From Otis tarda (taxonomy: Eukaryota; Chordata; Aves; Otidiformes; Otididae): 64,000 nt of DNA. A model generated the notes under the pieces. That model saw nothing but the letters and a program-made list of their open reading frames with translations. It was not told the DNA's origin and ran no database searches. A program made the translations under genes and the position numbers. The stretch lies in the NCBI GenBank assembly GCA_026413225.1, contig CM048572.1, forward strand, positions 2,232,001 through 2,296,000, in the 5' to 3' direction. How positions within the stretch are numbered: the stretch's first letter is position 1; every line of letters starts with the position of its first letter. This document shows positions 1 to 12,520 of this stretch, in pieces.

Positions 1-604
1 GCAGGACACCAAATAGATCTGTGTCCCAGAGCGAGCAGGCACGGAGCACCTTTCTGAAGCGTTTCCACATTTATGTCTTCTCTGTCGTCCAGCTCTTCTG
101 AGAACCGGAGGTGGTCTGTGAAGTACGCGGTCTGGTTTTAGCTGAAAATGCTCCTCTTTGCCTCCCAACTGAAAGATAACCAGATGTGTTCCCATAAGGG
201 CTCTTTGAATGAGATGTGCTTCCCTGGACTTCCAGATGATTCCTAGGGTTTTCAGTCTTATTTATAACTAGTATCATCTGTGAAGTCGAATTCCATTTTA
301 TGAAAAGTTTTGCATAGGAGAAATGTATACTCGGTTTCTGTTGTGACTATTGAAAAAATGTTAGCCATTGCCAAGAAATGATGATGTTTATATGGCTGGT
401 GGCAGGTCCTCCCTTAAGACTTTGTGGGGAACTGGGAAGAACAAAAGTTCTACCCGAGGTTTGTACACGCCAGTTGGAGCGCTCGAGCCAGTCGGCTCGG
501 AAGCACTTTGTTTCACTTTCTGTAAATGAATAGGAAATTTAAAACTAATAGGATAGATTTCACTGAAGGGAGGCTTCTCAGTTTTGCTGAGTGCATGAAT
601 AAAA
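1..604. other. unique sequence, nothing recognised
   Basis: No repeat family or splice-bounded exon was recognised here. The minus-strand open frame at 388-819 has low-complexity, proline/serine-rich composition and no recognisable motif. Confidence 0.5.
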
Positions 605-608
605 GCTA

Positions 609-1175
609 TTGTCTTTCTCTTTTTGTTTAGGACAGGGTGCCTGTATCCCTGTCCAGAAAGTCCTAAACAGAAATCTGGGAGTAACGCGTCGGGAGCAGCG
701 AGCCTTGAGTGAGAAACGGCGGGTTTGCGCGGGCACGGCTCTCTCCCTGGTGTCGGGCAGCCCGAGCCTGGGACACGCTGGCCCTGCCAGTGCTCCGCCA
801 CAAATGTGTTCACAAACAATAGACAACATCTTCATCTTGTTCTCCACAAATGGTACAAGCATAGCTATTTGCCTGGCTGCAGGCGGTCCCGCTGGAAATG
901 CTGCTACTGCGCTGAGTGAGCTGCTCCAGGAAAGCCACGGCAATTTCCTACCTGCTCCAACCTCTCTTCCCTTTCTTTCATCTGAACTCAAACTGCAGTG
1001 GAAAAACAGGGCATGCAGCCCCACAGATCTGGAAAAAAAAATAGATTACTTAGCAGAAGTTTCACTAGACCTGGTATTTTCACCAAAAGCTCTGATTTTA
1101 TGCAGGTGGAGTTTCACAGCAAAAACTTTAGCAGTGTTCTCAGCTAAAATGCTGTTCTATTTCTGTATTCTATAG
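609..1175 (+). other. open frame with weak exon-like features
   Basis: A 188-codon open frame of unknown function. A strong polypyrimidine tract ending TTTAG lies just before position 631, so an exon could start there (inference). The first 300 bases are more CpG-rich than the surroundings (ACGCGTCGGG, GGCGGGTTTGCGCGGG). The encoded protein has no domain, signal peptide or membrane segment that I recognise, and no clear donor closes it. It could be a non-coding exon, an old retroelement remnant or chance. Confidence 0.2.
625..668. repeat. imperfect inverted repeat
   Basis: GGACAGGG (630-637) pairs with CCCTGTCC (647-654) across a 9-nt loop. GTTTA (625-629) can pair with TAAAC (664-668), and GTTTAGGAC/GTCCTAAAC offers an alternative pairing. 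The structure overlaps the possible splice acceptor at 629-630. Confidence 0.5.
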
Positions 1176-4100
1176 GCATTTCTATAATTTACATACATTT
1201 ACAAACATGCCTGTAAAGAGCTGTGTGCATTTTTAAACTGCACTGTGACTTAGCTGCGCAGGGTTTGATAGGTGGAGTTAATGATGGTCATCCTGCTCAG
1301 AGAATACACATATTCTACTGCTTTTCCAATTATATCAGTTTTGCCTAGTGTTACACTGTATTCAAACTGTCTGCTAAACAGCAAAATAGTAAAAAAAAAA
1401 AGTAGCTAAAAAGTATATAACCCCTTAGGAACAAAACTTGTGTCATAGTTATTTTTCTTCCTTTTTAACTGTGTGAAAAATTTCCCGTGTTTAGTAAAAA
1501 TCATCAGTAATTAAGAAGGCACATGATCACAGTGTTAAAAAGAAAAAAAAAAATTTTTTTTTTTGTTTCATCTCAATGGTACCTGTGTTTCTGAGGGAGA
1601 ATATGAAAGTCCAAAAGGTATTGAAGGAAAATTTTCCTTTAAAATGGGAGAGTCTGATAATTTCTGTTTATTTTCTATCTGATTTTTATATTAATTCACA
1701 AATATGGGCTCTCATGGGACTCAGTGCAGCTTTGTTAATGTCTACTTAAATAAGGAGGTCATAAATATGGAAGCCTATGTATAGGCCAGCTAATATTCTG
1801 CACAGGCAAAGGATTTGCTCTATACTTGAGTTTCTTCATTCTCTTTTTCATCTGCATACTTCACGTGGAGCCGACTGTTGGGTTTCCCACAGAAGCCTGA
1901 TGGGAATAGGATGTTTAATCTCCTGCCTCAATAGCACGGTTTGATGCCGTGGTTTTGCTTACCCTCACCAAAGCCATGCTTTAAACTCATTGGCAAGAAG
2001 TTTATCATTCTGGAGACATGACCTCAGCCTCAGAATGTCTAGGTGAAGTTCCCTTGCTTTGAACAAGGGACCAAGGGAACAGCATCTACAGCTGAGTCAC
2101 GGGTACCACCCTCTTTATCTGGAGCTTTTAAAGCAATGGGTAGAAATATTTAGTGTTCAGTCAGAAGCTGCAGTTCTTATGGACAGAATTCACATAACTG
2201 AATATAGGTGTTAAAAACTAAGCCAACCAGCACACAAGTCTTTTACCATCAAAAGACAGAAAATGGTGCATTTTGAGTATCTTTTCCTAAAAGGAGCACC
2301 TGATGTAGGATGGATGACTCACACCCTGGAAATATCTGTTTTTCTCCGCTGGATAATAAGATGCATTTGCAGATGTCTAGACTGATATGCAAATTAAAAA
2401 ATAATATTGCACAGATTACTTGCAGTGAATAATTAAAACAATTTGACTGATGCAGAAAGCTTGGTTTCCATGCAAAACATTTTGGAAAGCTGAAGTAAAT
2501 CTCTGTCCGTTAATGAAGCAGCAAAGAGTAAGGCTAACAGGAATTTTCTGTAAGACAGATGTTGAGCAGTAAGGAGGAGTACCATAATATCTAGCTCTTT
2601 AAGACAACGCCTAGCAAATGATTCATTGCGCATGTTGGTATCTGTGCTTATGGCCTTTCTATTAAAATTATGAGACTCAGAATTTGGCTGTCTGACAACG
2701 TAGACAGTGAGTGATGTGCAGGAAAACTTCAAAGATTGAGTCTCCAGATATAGAACTAGTAAGTTTGTTGGAACACATTTAGTAAGCACTCAGAAAGTGG
2801 AATTACTGTGTTAATTTCTGGATTCTGTGGTCTTTCTAGGATCCAGAACGTTTGCCTCATTTTATTTTAATTCTTAAAATGAAAACAATATTCATGCCTT
2901 TGGACGAAGTTTTGAAAGACTTAATATATCAAGGTTTATTAAAAACCTGATTGCTTGAAAAGGGCAGTGGAAGGAAAATACTACCACCATTTTAGGCTGA
3001 CTGTCCATAGCAGCATCTGGCCTTGATATCCTCTTAGATCTAGGATTCTGGTGTTTGACACTCTGCTGTGGGAAGGTCACATTCCCCTCCAGATGTTACA
3101 CAAAGTTCTTCTTTCAGCTGACTTATAGATGGGAGGTGGCATCTCCTTGTCAGTTTGAAATGGTACAGTCTTTGAGTCTGAGGGCAGGGTTTCATGGCAA
3201 AAATCTGGCTAGTCTTTGAGAAATAATTCTTAGGCTAAGAATGTTCTTTGTTTTTGTACTTTGGTTCTTTGCAAAGAAGTCAAAGCTGTATTGTTACTAT
3301 TTACTGTGTCTTAATAAGTGACACATTTTTTTCTTGTTTCTCCTTCCTTAAGGGCTCTATTTTGTTAAATGTTGCAGTCTTTGTCTAGGTTGCCTTTCTT
3401 TCCCCACGAGGGCGTAGTTTTCTTAAGGATAGGCAAATTAACGAAGGCAAATATCAACTTGCCATAAAGGCACATGGAGCCCAGTACCATTTCTGTTCTC
3501 AGAACAAAGATTTTCAAAATGATTGATTTATTTATTTATCAGGAAGAGCAGATCTAGAGTAGGATCAGAAAAACATGCAGGTCCTGGGAGCTGCTTTCCA
3601 TTTCAGAGCAATTCCACTTGTTGAACCGCACATAGAGCTTCTAGGTAGGTAAATCTTCACTGACTGGAAACTCACAATAATCAGAAGTGCAGTCTGAGCA
3701 AGTAAATCACTGTATTTCTTGTATGACAGATAGAAACACAATGTGGCCCAGATTGCATGACTGTAAGTATGGAAGGCAAATTAAGTCAGATTAGGTTCAT
3801 TACATGTGGAGCAGAGAGAGAACTCAGACACCCACAGTTAGAGGTGTAGTGGAAGATCTGAGCAGGAGATGGTGGACAGAGGCAGTAATAATAATACTTG
3901 CTTGCAACTGAATGAGAAATGGGAGATAAGTTCAGGATAGAACTAATCCCGAATGTTTGAAAGTACTATCTGTTACTGATCTGGTCGTATGTCTGTAAGA
4001 AAAGGGAGAAGAAACAGGATTTGAACTCATCTGCAGTCAAGAAAGTCTGTTCTACTCAGAAGTAGATGATTTAATTTTTCTGAATAAAACTAAAATAAAC

Positions 4101-5105
4101 TTGAATCTGATTCATGGTTGCAAAGCACTTACAGTTGATTTTTAGTAGACTGGTGATCTTTCTAGCTTATTGTTCTCCTTTCGAATTACAGTTATAATCA
4201 TAATGTCTTCTGCTCAAGTCAACCAGCCAAATTAACAAATCGGTCCTCTGTGGCAGATAGCACTGAAAACAGCCTTTGTTTTCACCGGGAAAATAATGGA
4301 GTTTGCCAAGATTGTTTTGAAAAATAGTTTCCTGGCAAAAATGCTGTAATGCTTTTTTCTTTTAAGGGAGACATTTTGTAGAAATACAGAAAACTATGCT
4401 AAAATTTATTTTTGAAGAGCAAGAGTTTAATGATATTGGAGTGGTCCACTTTGTAACTTCCCTAAGGTATAGCACTCTGCTTTTGCATTTCAAGATGGCA
4501 TATAATTTCAACTTGTACATTTCCATTTTCTCCAACCAAAGGATTTTTTGCTAATACAACACTATTTCTATAAGATGGAAAATTTGGTTCTTCCCTAGCT
4601 ACAAAGCTTTTTGTTGGAAATCCTGTTATTTGATGTCATGATGAATAAAAGTTGGGCCGTAATTGTTTAAGATGTGTTGGGTTGTAATGATCAGATCCAA
4701 GGCTGGGCTCAAGTGTTAGGCTGGGCCATTTCAGTGCACGAAATCTATTTAGTGCTTTAGACCACATAGCTGCCAAACCCCTTCCTTTACCCTGCTCAGA
4801 ATAATATTTGACCCCTTTTTCACAAGGTACTGCAATTACTTTAGAAACCTGCAAACTATAGCTTAGGATGTATTTGGTTTTGTCAGCATGCTTAGAGTAG
4901 ACGAAATTGTTCTGAAATTGCCTTTTATGGGACTAGCCTTACGAGCTGAAGTGATAGACAGACTTTCTACAGATTCCCCTGAGAATACAGATATGTGCAC
5001 ACTTTTATTTTGCTCATTTTGGGCTCTAGCATCCAAAATCTTCCATCTTCTGCCTTTTTTTTCTTCCCCCTCCCTGTTGATGACAATCTACTGCCTCCTT
5101 TATAG
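1176..5105. other. unique AT-rich sequence
   Basis: No recognisable repeat, RNA gene or convincing exon. It contains a short A-run followed by a T-run near 1540-1565. The minus-strand 118-codon open frame at 2433-2789 has no motif I recognise and lacks obvious splice bounds. Confidence 0.5.
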
Positions 5106-5167
5106 CGTCTCACTGAGTACTATGTCAAAAATGAAATCGGAGTGTTTGCTACGAATGCCTTTTACTG
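5106..5167 (+). CDS. candidate internal exon (unidentified)
   Basis: A long pyrimidine tract (5050-5100) ends in CTTTATAG. It is followed by 62 nt open in the frame that reads RLTEYYVKNEIGVFATNAFY, then a TG|GTAAAT donor-like sequence (GT at 5168-5169). Composition is protein-like (aromatic and charged mix). No family is recognised, and 62 nt is short enough to be chance. The segment abuts an open stretch on the opposite strand, so at most one of the two is likely real. Confidence 0.2.
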
Positions 5168-5398
5168 GTAAATGCTGGGCCAAAATGTGACCCATGATCC
5201 ACTAACGCTTCTATAATACTCCTGAAAGCCCAAAGGCTTCAGTGCATATCGGATCTTCAGCCCATTGTCTCCTTGCTCCACATAAACTCCACAGTCTTGT
5301 ACTGCCAAGCACACATCTACCCAGTGACCACATATGCTGATCCCAAAGCCATTTTCCAGTGTCTTTAGCAGTCTGGCAGAGGAAACTGCTGTAGGAGA
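5162..5398 (-). CDS. candidate exon or pseudogene fragment (unidentified)
   Basis: On the minus strand, TAGCAG just above 5398 could act as a splice acceptor, although its pyrimidine tract is weak. It is followed by 78 open codons ending in TAA at 5164-5162. The translation contains GHWVDVCLAVQDCGVYVEQ and later LKIRYALKPLGFQEYY. The balanced composition looks more like a genuine protein than most open frames in this window. I do not recognise the family. There is no initiating methionine, so it would be an internal or terminal exon, or a decayed copy. Confidence 0.22.
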   Translation of the reverse strand, partial: SPTAVSSARLLKTLENGFGISICGHWVDVCLAVQDCGVYVEQGDNGLKIRYALKPLGFQEYYRSVSGSWVTFWPSIYQ

Positions 5399-5419
5399 CT
5401 GCTATTCATCTTCTAAGTG

Positions 5420-6182
5420 GGGTATGCGTTGTCCTGGCCCTTCAGGATTAGAGTGAGGATTTGAGAGCCTCATCCTCCAGTTCTGTGAGCACTTCTGGTC
5501 TTGAGAAGGTCTTACCTTAGTTCTACTTGTTTCTGCTTTTGGATAAGACCTAAAGCAGAAACTTGCCCAGCACATTTAATTGAGGAGATGGACACTCCAG
5601 GCTGTATGCCTGCAGGTGAGGTATCCACACCCTCTCTTTCTTTGTGCGGAAGGAGAGGGTAGCCAGATGAATGTGTGGTTCTGTTGTCCAGATTAGGGCC
5701 ATGGCTGTATGCAGATTCTGCCGTTGATGTAAGACTGGTATTGAGCTGCGTGGTTTGCAGACGATGTAAAATTTGTGCATCTTTTTCGGTCTTGAAAGGA
5801 CCGCTGTGATACCAAGAGCTGTGGTAGATGAGGGAGAGAGAAAACACTGAGTGCCAGAAGCGCTGTCTGCACTGTCCCAGTGTCACAACTAGTCCTGGAT
5901 CATTCTTTTAAGCCAGGAGGAATGCCTTGAGTACACACCACAGCAGACATGCAGGCTCAGGGTCCCAGGGAGAGCAAGGACTCCATTCACCCTGTCCTGA
6001 GAGGTACTGTGACTGGACCGGGAAAGCAATGCAGGAAAACCTGCTGTTAGTGAAGGCTCAGAATAAAAAGAGAAACTCAGAAGGGTCTTTGTAATGTGCT
6101 GGTCCTGCTGCGAGGGCTGTGATACCAACTCTGTGTGTTCCCTTCCGGAGTTCCCTTGAAGAGGTAACCCTCTGGAAGTGGA
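5420..6182. other. unique sequence, nothing recognised
   Basis: Only short open frames without motifs occur here (minus strand, 5512-5886 and 5889-6128). Confidence 0.5.
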
Positions 6183-6797
6183 TCATAGAATCATAGAATC
6201 ATAGAATGGTTAGAGTTGGAAGGGACCTTCAAAGGTCATCTAGTCCAACCCCCCTGCAAGAAGCAGGGATATCCCTGACTAGATCAGGTTGCTCAGAGCC
6301 TCATCCAGTCTGGCCTTGAACATTTCCAGGGATGGGGTTTCCACCACCTCTCTGGGCAACCTGTTCCAGTGCTCTACAACTCTCATTGTAAAAAATTTTT
6401 TTCTAATATCTAATCTAAACCTACCTCCTTCTAATTTAAACCCATTACCCCTTGTCCTATCACAACAGGCCCTACTGAATAGCTTCTCCCCATCTTTCCT
6501 GTAGGCCCCCTTGAGGTATTGGAAGACCGCTATCAGGTCTCCCCGGAGCCTCCTCTTCTCCAGGCTGAACAGCCCCAACTCTCTCAGCCTGTCCTCATAG
6601 GAGAGGTGCTCCAGCCCTTTTATCATCTTTGTGGCCCTCCTCTGGACCCTTTCCAACTGGTCCATGTCCTTCTTGTGTTGGGGACTCCAGAACTGGACGC
6701 AGTACTGCAGGTGGGGTCTCACCAGGGTGGAGTAGAGGGGCAGAATCACCTCCCTCGACCTGCTGGCCACGCTCCTCTTGATGCAGCCCAGCATGTG
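6183..6797 (-). mobile_element. CR1 LINE, 5'-truncated, young copy
   Basis: A non-LTR retrotransposon fragment on the minus strand. Its 3' end is the three-copy CATAGAAT (ATTCTATG in sense) tail at 6183-6207. The minus-strand frame 6794-6279 encodes the ORF2 C-terminal region without a break (171 codons), with the conserved blocks [34 protein letters not shown] and [10 protein letters not shown], ending ALSNLI and a stop. The reverse transcriptase core and endonuclease are missing, so it cannot move by itself. It is nearly identical to the copy at 7944-8908 in opposite orientation. Confidence 0.95.
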
Positions 6798-7943
6798 TTA
6801 TGATGGCAGTCAGCATGTGTTAGATGGGTGTGTATAATTTAAATTTGTAACTTATTCTTATGTTTTGATTTGCTGAAGTTGAGGTGAGTTTTTTTTTTTC
6901 TTTTTTTTTTCTTTCTCTAGAATAATCTTGTTTTCTTTAACAAGTTTACTTGCTAAATTCAGTTGTCCCTCACAAACTAAAGGTGCCACAACTTAAATGA
7001 AAATAAATAATCTGAAGAAAGCAGTGATAAAGTCACATACTCAAAACTAGAGGAAGGTACTTAAATCTTTGTATATACAATTTGTTTCCCAGCTTGGGTT
7101 TTGGCATTGCCAATCATGAAGAGAGAGCCTTTGCTGCAGATCTTAACTGACATCCCTTTGAAGAGCTGGTCCACAATTTTTGGTTATTGTGTACAGGTTC
7201 AGTCATGCATCACTGCTTCTTCTCAACTGTTTCATAATAGCAGGTTGTCAAATATTTAATTCTTTAACATAAGAAGTTCATGCAAACTCTCCTTGCCGAC
7301 CCTTGGTGTGGAAGCAGCCCCAGCTTTAGAGGATTCACAGGATGCTCTCCACTGCTTACAGATATTTTTTTTCTTCTCTCAAAAATCACTTGGCCAATAG
7401 CCAAGCAGCCAGAAAACACTATTATATTGAGAATGCTTGAGAGCATCTGCAGATTTGTTGGCTTGAGCCAATTTAATACATTTCAAGTGTAGACAGGGAC
7501 TGAACTTCTTCAACTGTGCCAAAGATTGGATGCATTTCTTATACTTCCACTGTTTGTGTTCAGCTGACTGAGAGGAGAGCATATGCTGGTCACTTGCTGA
7601 GCTTGCACTGCTGAAAGTTAGGAAAAAAACATCTTTAAACAATTAAGCTGCATACACTTGATAGAGAATAATTGGAGGGTAATAACTTGGAACACTGCTG
7701 AAATGTATTGACAGAAAATACACATATCCTTGCTTCAAGTCCTGTTTATGACTGCTTTGTTTATTTCTTGGTGAACTGAATCAGACTCATATGCGCCACA
7801 ACCTTTTATGTGTAATTTGATTTTGTATTGCTCCGTGGTGCTTAGAATAAAAAAAAAAATGTGGTTTTCATAATTATGTAGCATAAAGCGGGTGACAGTT
7901 GAGTGTTCAGCTTATTGGTAGCTGCTTCCCAAATCTTCCCAAA
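6798..7943. other. unique spacer between two inverted CR1s
   Basis: AT-rich sequence with no exon recognised. It contains pyrimidine runs at 6890-6920. It separates two nearly identical inverted CR1 copies and would form the loop of a hairpin between them. Confidence 0.5.
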
Positions 7944-8908
7944 TCCGGCCCTGTTCAACATCTTTGTCGGCGACATGGACAGTGGGATAGAGTGCACCCT
8001 CAGCAAGTTCGCCGATGACACCAAGCTGTGTGGTGCTGTCAACTCGCTGGAAGGGAGGGATGCCATCCAGAGGGACCTGGACAGGCTGGAGAGGTGGGCC
8101 CGTGCCAACCTCATGAAGTTCAACCAGGCCAAGTGCAAGGTCCTGCACCTGGGTTGTGGCAATCCCAGGCACAAATACAGGCTGGGCGGAGAATGGATTG
8201 AGAGCAGCCCTGAGGAGAAAGACTTGGGAGTGCTGGTAGACGAGAGGCTCAACATGAGCCGGCAATGCGCCCTTGCGGCCCAGAAGGCCAACGGCATCCT
8301 GGGCTGCATCAAGAGGAGCGTGGCCAGCATGTCGAGGGAGGTGATTCTCCCCCTCTACTCTGCCCTGGTGAGACCCCACCTGGAGTACTGCCTCCAGTTC
8401 TGGAGTCCCCAACACAAGAAGGACATGGACCAGTTGGAAAGGGTCCAGAGGAGGGCCACAAAGATGATCAGAGGGCTGGAGCACCTCTCCTATGAGGACA
8501 GGCTGAGAGAGTTGGGGCTGTTCAGCCTGGAGAAGAGGAGGCTCCGGGGAGACCTGATAACAGTCTTCCAATACCTCAAGGGGGCCTACAGGAAAGATGG
8601 GGAGAAGCTGTTCAGTAGGGCCTGTTGTGATAGGACAAGGGGTAATGGGTTTAAATTAGAAGGAGGTAGGTTTAGATTAGATATTAGAAAATAATTTTTT
8701 ACAATGAGAGTTGTAGAGCACTGGAACAGGTTGCCCAGAGAGGTGGTGGAGGCCCCATCCCTGGAAATGTTCAAGGCCAGGCTGGATGAGGCTCTGAGCA
8801 ACCTGATCTAGTCAGGGATGTCCCTGCTTCTTGCAGGGGGGTTGGACTAGATGACCTTTGAAGGTCCCTTCCAACTCTAACCATTCTATGATTCTATGAT
8901 TCTATGAT
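7944..8908 (+). mobile_element. CR1 LINE, 5'-truncated, with RT catalytic motif
   Basis: The longest CR1 ORF2 fragment in the window. The plus-strand frame (open from 7903; CR1 homology starts near 7944) begins inside the reverse transcriptase at LFNIF and keeps the FADD catalytic box (residues 36-39 of the 263-codon frame, KFADDTKL). It continues through [43 protein letters not shown] and [14 protein letters not shown] stop TAA at 8692-8694 interrupts DIRK/FFTMR where the sister copy at 6183-6797 has a lysine codon. The same frame then continues to ALSNLI. The 3' end is three ATTCTATG units ending at 8908. It is dead because of 5' truncation plus the nonsense codon. Confidence 0.95.
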
Positions 8909-11785
8909 CTTGGAGGGAGTTAGTTTTTACTGTGCAGATTTCATACTGAGGAGAGAGGAGCTAATTCCTTTGCTGTGGTCAGCTCTGTCCATCTGGGCTG
9001 GCTATGGCCAAATCATGGTTCCAGGTGGCTGAACCATGACTTTCGCTACAGCACTATTTATTAAACCTACCCCGTGGAAACTAGGTGCTTTTTTGAATAA
9101 AAACCACTTTATTATGTCCTTTTGAAATCCTTTAGATGACCCAGCTGTACATATTTTTCAGTCTTTCATTATTTTCTTACGAAATAGTGCTGGGAATATT
9201 AGTAGTGAATGCAGTGTATGGAGAAATAAGGTATTACTGAGCAGAAGATTATTCCAGAAAGGCAGAATTAATTTTTGAATGGCTTAGTAACTTGTAATTC
9301 TGAGGATGGGACTTGGATATTTAAACTATAAATGTTGTGCATTTAGGAAGGAATATAACAGTTTTTTTTTTACTACTGCTGCCATTTCTATGGGAGGTGC
9401 TGAAACAGAAATACATGTGGTATGTGCAGATCAGCATTTTTTTTCTGCTTTCCTTGCTCATTCTTTTATTTGTGACAAAATGATCCATGAGTCAACTTTC
9501 TTCAACTCCCTCCTTTTAGTTTTTCACTTAGGCTAGACTTCTAAGCCACTATAACTTGGTGTGGCTACTGCAAGAGGCAACTTCATCTTTCTTCTAGCTC
9601 CCAGCAGCTTATTCCTCTTCCTCATGCCACTTGCTCCCGAAAGTTTTGCCTGGTTGCACCAGTGCTTGTGCCAGAGCAAGGGAAGGAAGGCAGAGTAGAG
9701 GCAAAAATGAAGAGCTTGGGTGGGAAATACTTCTTCCTAAGGAAGGGTTGCTGTGCATGGCTTCAAGCAGTAGTGGGATTCCACCCTCAAATTCTTACCT
9801 CCTACTCTTCATTTTCTCCCTTTTGTGTGTATCTGAGAAGGATGAATAGAAAGAGAGAAAATAGGAGAAAGGAGAGAGAGGAAAAGGAGTGATAGAAGGG
9901 AACTCCCTTTTGGTGAAGGCAGCTGAAGTCATTTACCTTGCCAGCCAACATTAGGACTTGCCTGGGTATGGGATAGTTCAGGAGAAACCCTCAGACCTGT
10001 GTTAACAGGAGTCAGAACTAAAGATGATACATACAGTGCAGGTAGGAGCTTTGCTAGTTTGAGGAGAAGAATGGAGTCATCTGCCCTTAGAGGCACTTTA
10101 AGGGCATCATGTTCTCCTGCTGTGTGGTGCTGGGAGCTCCTGTTGTGTAAAATCTCTAGAACTGGGTAGAGCAACGGTGGGTGTGGGACTATCTCCCACC
10201 TCCCAAGTGACAGCACGTATACGGGTACTCCTAAGATCATAGAAGCTTTAGTCGGACGAGTTTTGCTGTTTTCTGCAAAACACTGCAACCCTTCAGTGTC
10301 AAAGCACTGCCAACTTCAGCCATTTTTGTTGAGTAACAGAAACTTTCAATTTGCCAGACCTTTAATCTTTTGTGTGAAGTTTATGTCTAATATCAGGTTT
10401 TGCCAGGGTCAAATTTACCTGGTTTTTTTCAGCTCCTAAAATGCAGAGGATAATCTCTTGTTTGACAGTTTGGTTTCTTTCAAGATGTTCAGATATTCTG
10501 CATATGTTCTAATAACACATTTTCTCTTCCAATGAACCTTTTCTGACCGCTTTGAAAAAGATTAGGGAAGAATGTAGTTAATATATTGAAGTGATTTATT
10601 AGAGTCTGCATTCACTTAAGTATTAGTTTATATAAAATTAATCTATATCAGAAGTACTCTTTGACACTATTACTAAACAAATTACCACAGTAATCATAGC
10701 CTGTCTAAAATCAGGAAGCATTTTAGCTTTGAGAGTTACTTGATACAGCTCAAATAAGGACTCGCTTAGTGTGTCACAGTTTTATAGCGCTTGGCACTAA
10801 AGTCATCATCTGCGTTCAAAGCGTTGTGGGAGTTTCCAATTTAATATATTCTAGAATTTCAGAGATAAAACTGCTGGTTTTTTTCTAACTGAAAAGAAAA
10901 ACTTCAAGGCAGCGCTGCTTTTTTAACACTTGAGAAAGCAGCATTGATTGATAGACGATATGCAGCAGTTTGTAAAGCAGTGATTAATGGCAACCTGATT
11001 GAAGAAGTTATATGTGAGCAGTGTCTGTGAATTACAGTATGAAATTAATATATTTTGTTTGCAGGTCTTTATGCAAAAAGCATATGAGAGAGACATCGGA
11101 CAGTGAGAACCCAGATACTGTATAAACTAATGATCAGGAAGAAAAAAGTCACAACTCCCGTTCTAATGGGAATCTGTTCTCTGTTACCCTGTTCTGGACT
11201 TGGAGGGAAAACGCTGAAATGTTTGATTTCGTGTCTTGTGAAACTTTGACATTGCAGTTTTATGTCTGTTGGCCTAGAAGGCTGTGATTGATTTAATGTT
11301 CCACTGAGCATCCAGCCAGGGCTGGCCAAGAGCTTCTACTTAGTTCCTGGAAGGATTCTGGCATCCTACTTTTACATAAACAAAAACTAAATTAAAAAGT
11401 CTGCCCAGATGGGTAGCTGGAGGTCCACCTCTTCATCTTCCCTGAAAAAAAATTAGCTGGGAGGCTGAGAGGTAAAGAGCAGCATTGATGTTTTTCCTAT
11501 AGCAAATTTGGGGTTTATTGAAGGCATACTTTTTTCCCTCCTGCAAATCAGTGTGAGTGAACTTTCCAATCATCTCTGACTGTGCCTGCCTTCCTCAGTT
11601 CTTTTGCAAGTAGATGGAAGGAATTTTGTTTCTTGTATTAATATTCCTGTAGTGATACTATGTTCACATACTATTTTGAATTCCTTTGTCATGAGAGGAC
11701 CTGTAAATTGAACTGTGCATTTCAAATTTACATTTTAGTAGCGATGAGATTCCCTGAAGCCTTCTTTTCTCCTGGTTTAACAAGC
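8909..11785. other. unique sequence, nothing recognised
   Basis: Moderately AT-rich, without a recognised repeat or exon. Open frames at 9306-9536 (+), 9631-9892 (+) and 9929-10288 (-) have no motif and no good splice bounds. Confidence 0.5.
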
Positions 11786-11789
11786 CCAG

Positions 11790-12520
11790 GTCTCCATGTG
11801 CCCTCACAGGGCAAGTGCTCCAGTGCCCCAAGCATCTTTGGTCATCCTCTGCTGAACTCTAGTTTGTCAATGTCTGTCTTGTATTGGAGAGCCCAGAACT
11901 GGATGAGGTATTCTACACATGGTTCAGTAAGCCTTGATACCGGGGACAGTGAGGGTAGAAGGGAATGCTGAAAGGGACAATTGCTTCCCGTAATCTCCTG
12001 GCTGCGCCCCTTGCTTCTACAGCCCAAGCTGCCTTTTGTCTCTGCTGCCAAGGCACACTGCTTTTGTTCGGATTACTGTTTGCCAACATCTCCAGGTCTT
12101 TTCCAGCAAAGCTGTCCCTAGCCGGTCTGTCCCCAGTTTGTTTTGTTGCAAGGGGCTTTTCCTTCCCAAGTGCAGGACTTTGTGTTTCTCCTTGCTGAAT
12201 TTCACGAGGTTCTTCTTGGCCCATTTCTCCAACCAGTCTAGGTCCCTCTGAATGGCTGCTGTGACCTTGAGCACTCTCAGTAGCGAGCACTCTGTTGCCT
12301 CCTGCAAGCCATTGATAAAGATATTGAACAGGACATATCCAGAATAGGCTCCTGCAGTGCTCTACTTGTTACTGGTCTTCAGGGAGCGTGTGACCCATCA
12401 AGTACTACTCTCTCAGCTCAATTTTTCAACCAGTTTTTTTTTAACTGATCTAGCTTTCCAACCATCCAGAGTGCACTGTCCTAACTTGGACACAAGAATA
12501 TTGTGGCAGACTGGTCTCTG
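11790..12520 (-). mobile_element. old, diverged CR1 LINE fragment
   Basis: A degraded minus-strand CR1. Minus-strand frames between 12307 and 12017 still read IQRDLDWLEKWAKKNLVKF and KVLHLG, the ORF2 blocks just after the catalytic FADD motif. Plus-strand text such as TTGATAAAGATATTGAACAG is the complement of the preceding RT segment. Many frameshifts and no intact tail make it clearly older than the copies at 6-9 kb. Both ends are approximate. Confidence 0.8.

Noticed and set aside
7912-8571. 219-codon minus-strand open frame
   Set aside because: Exact antisense of the CR1 ORF2 fragment. The same shadow appears in every well-preserved CR1 copy.
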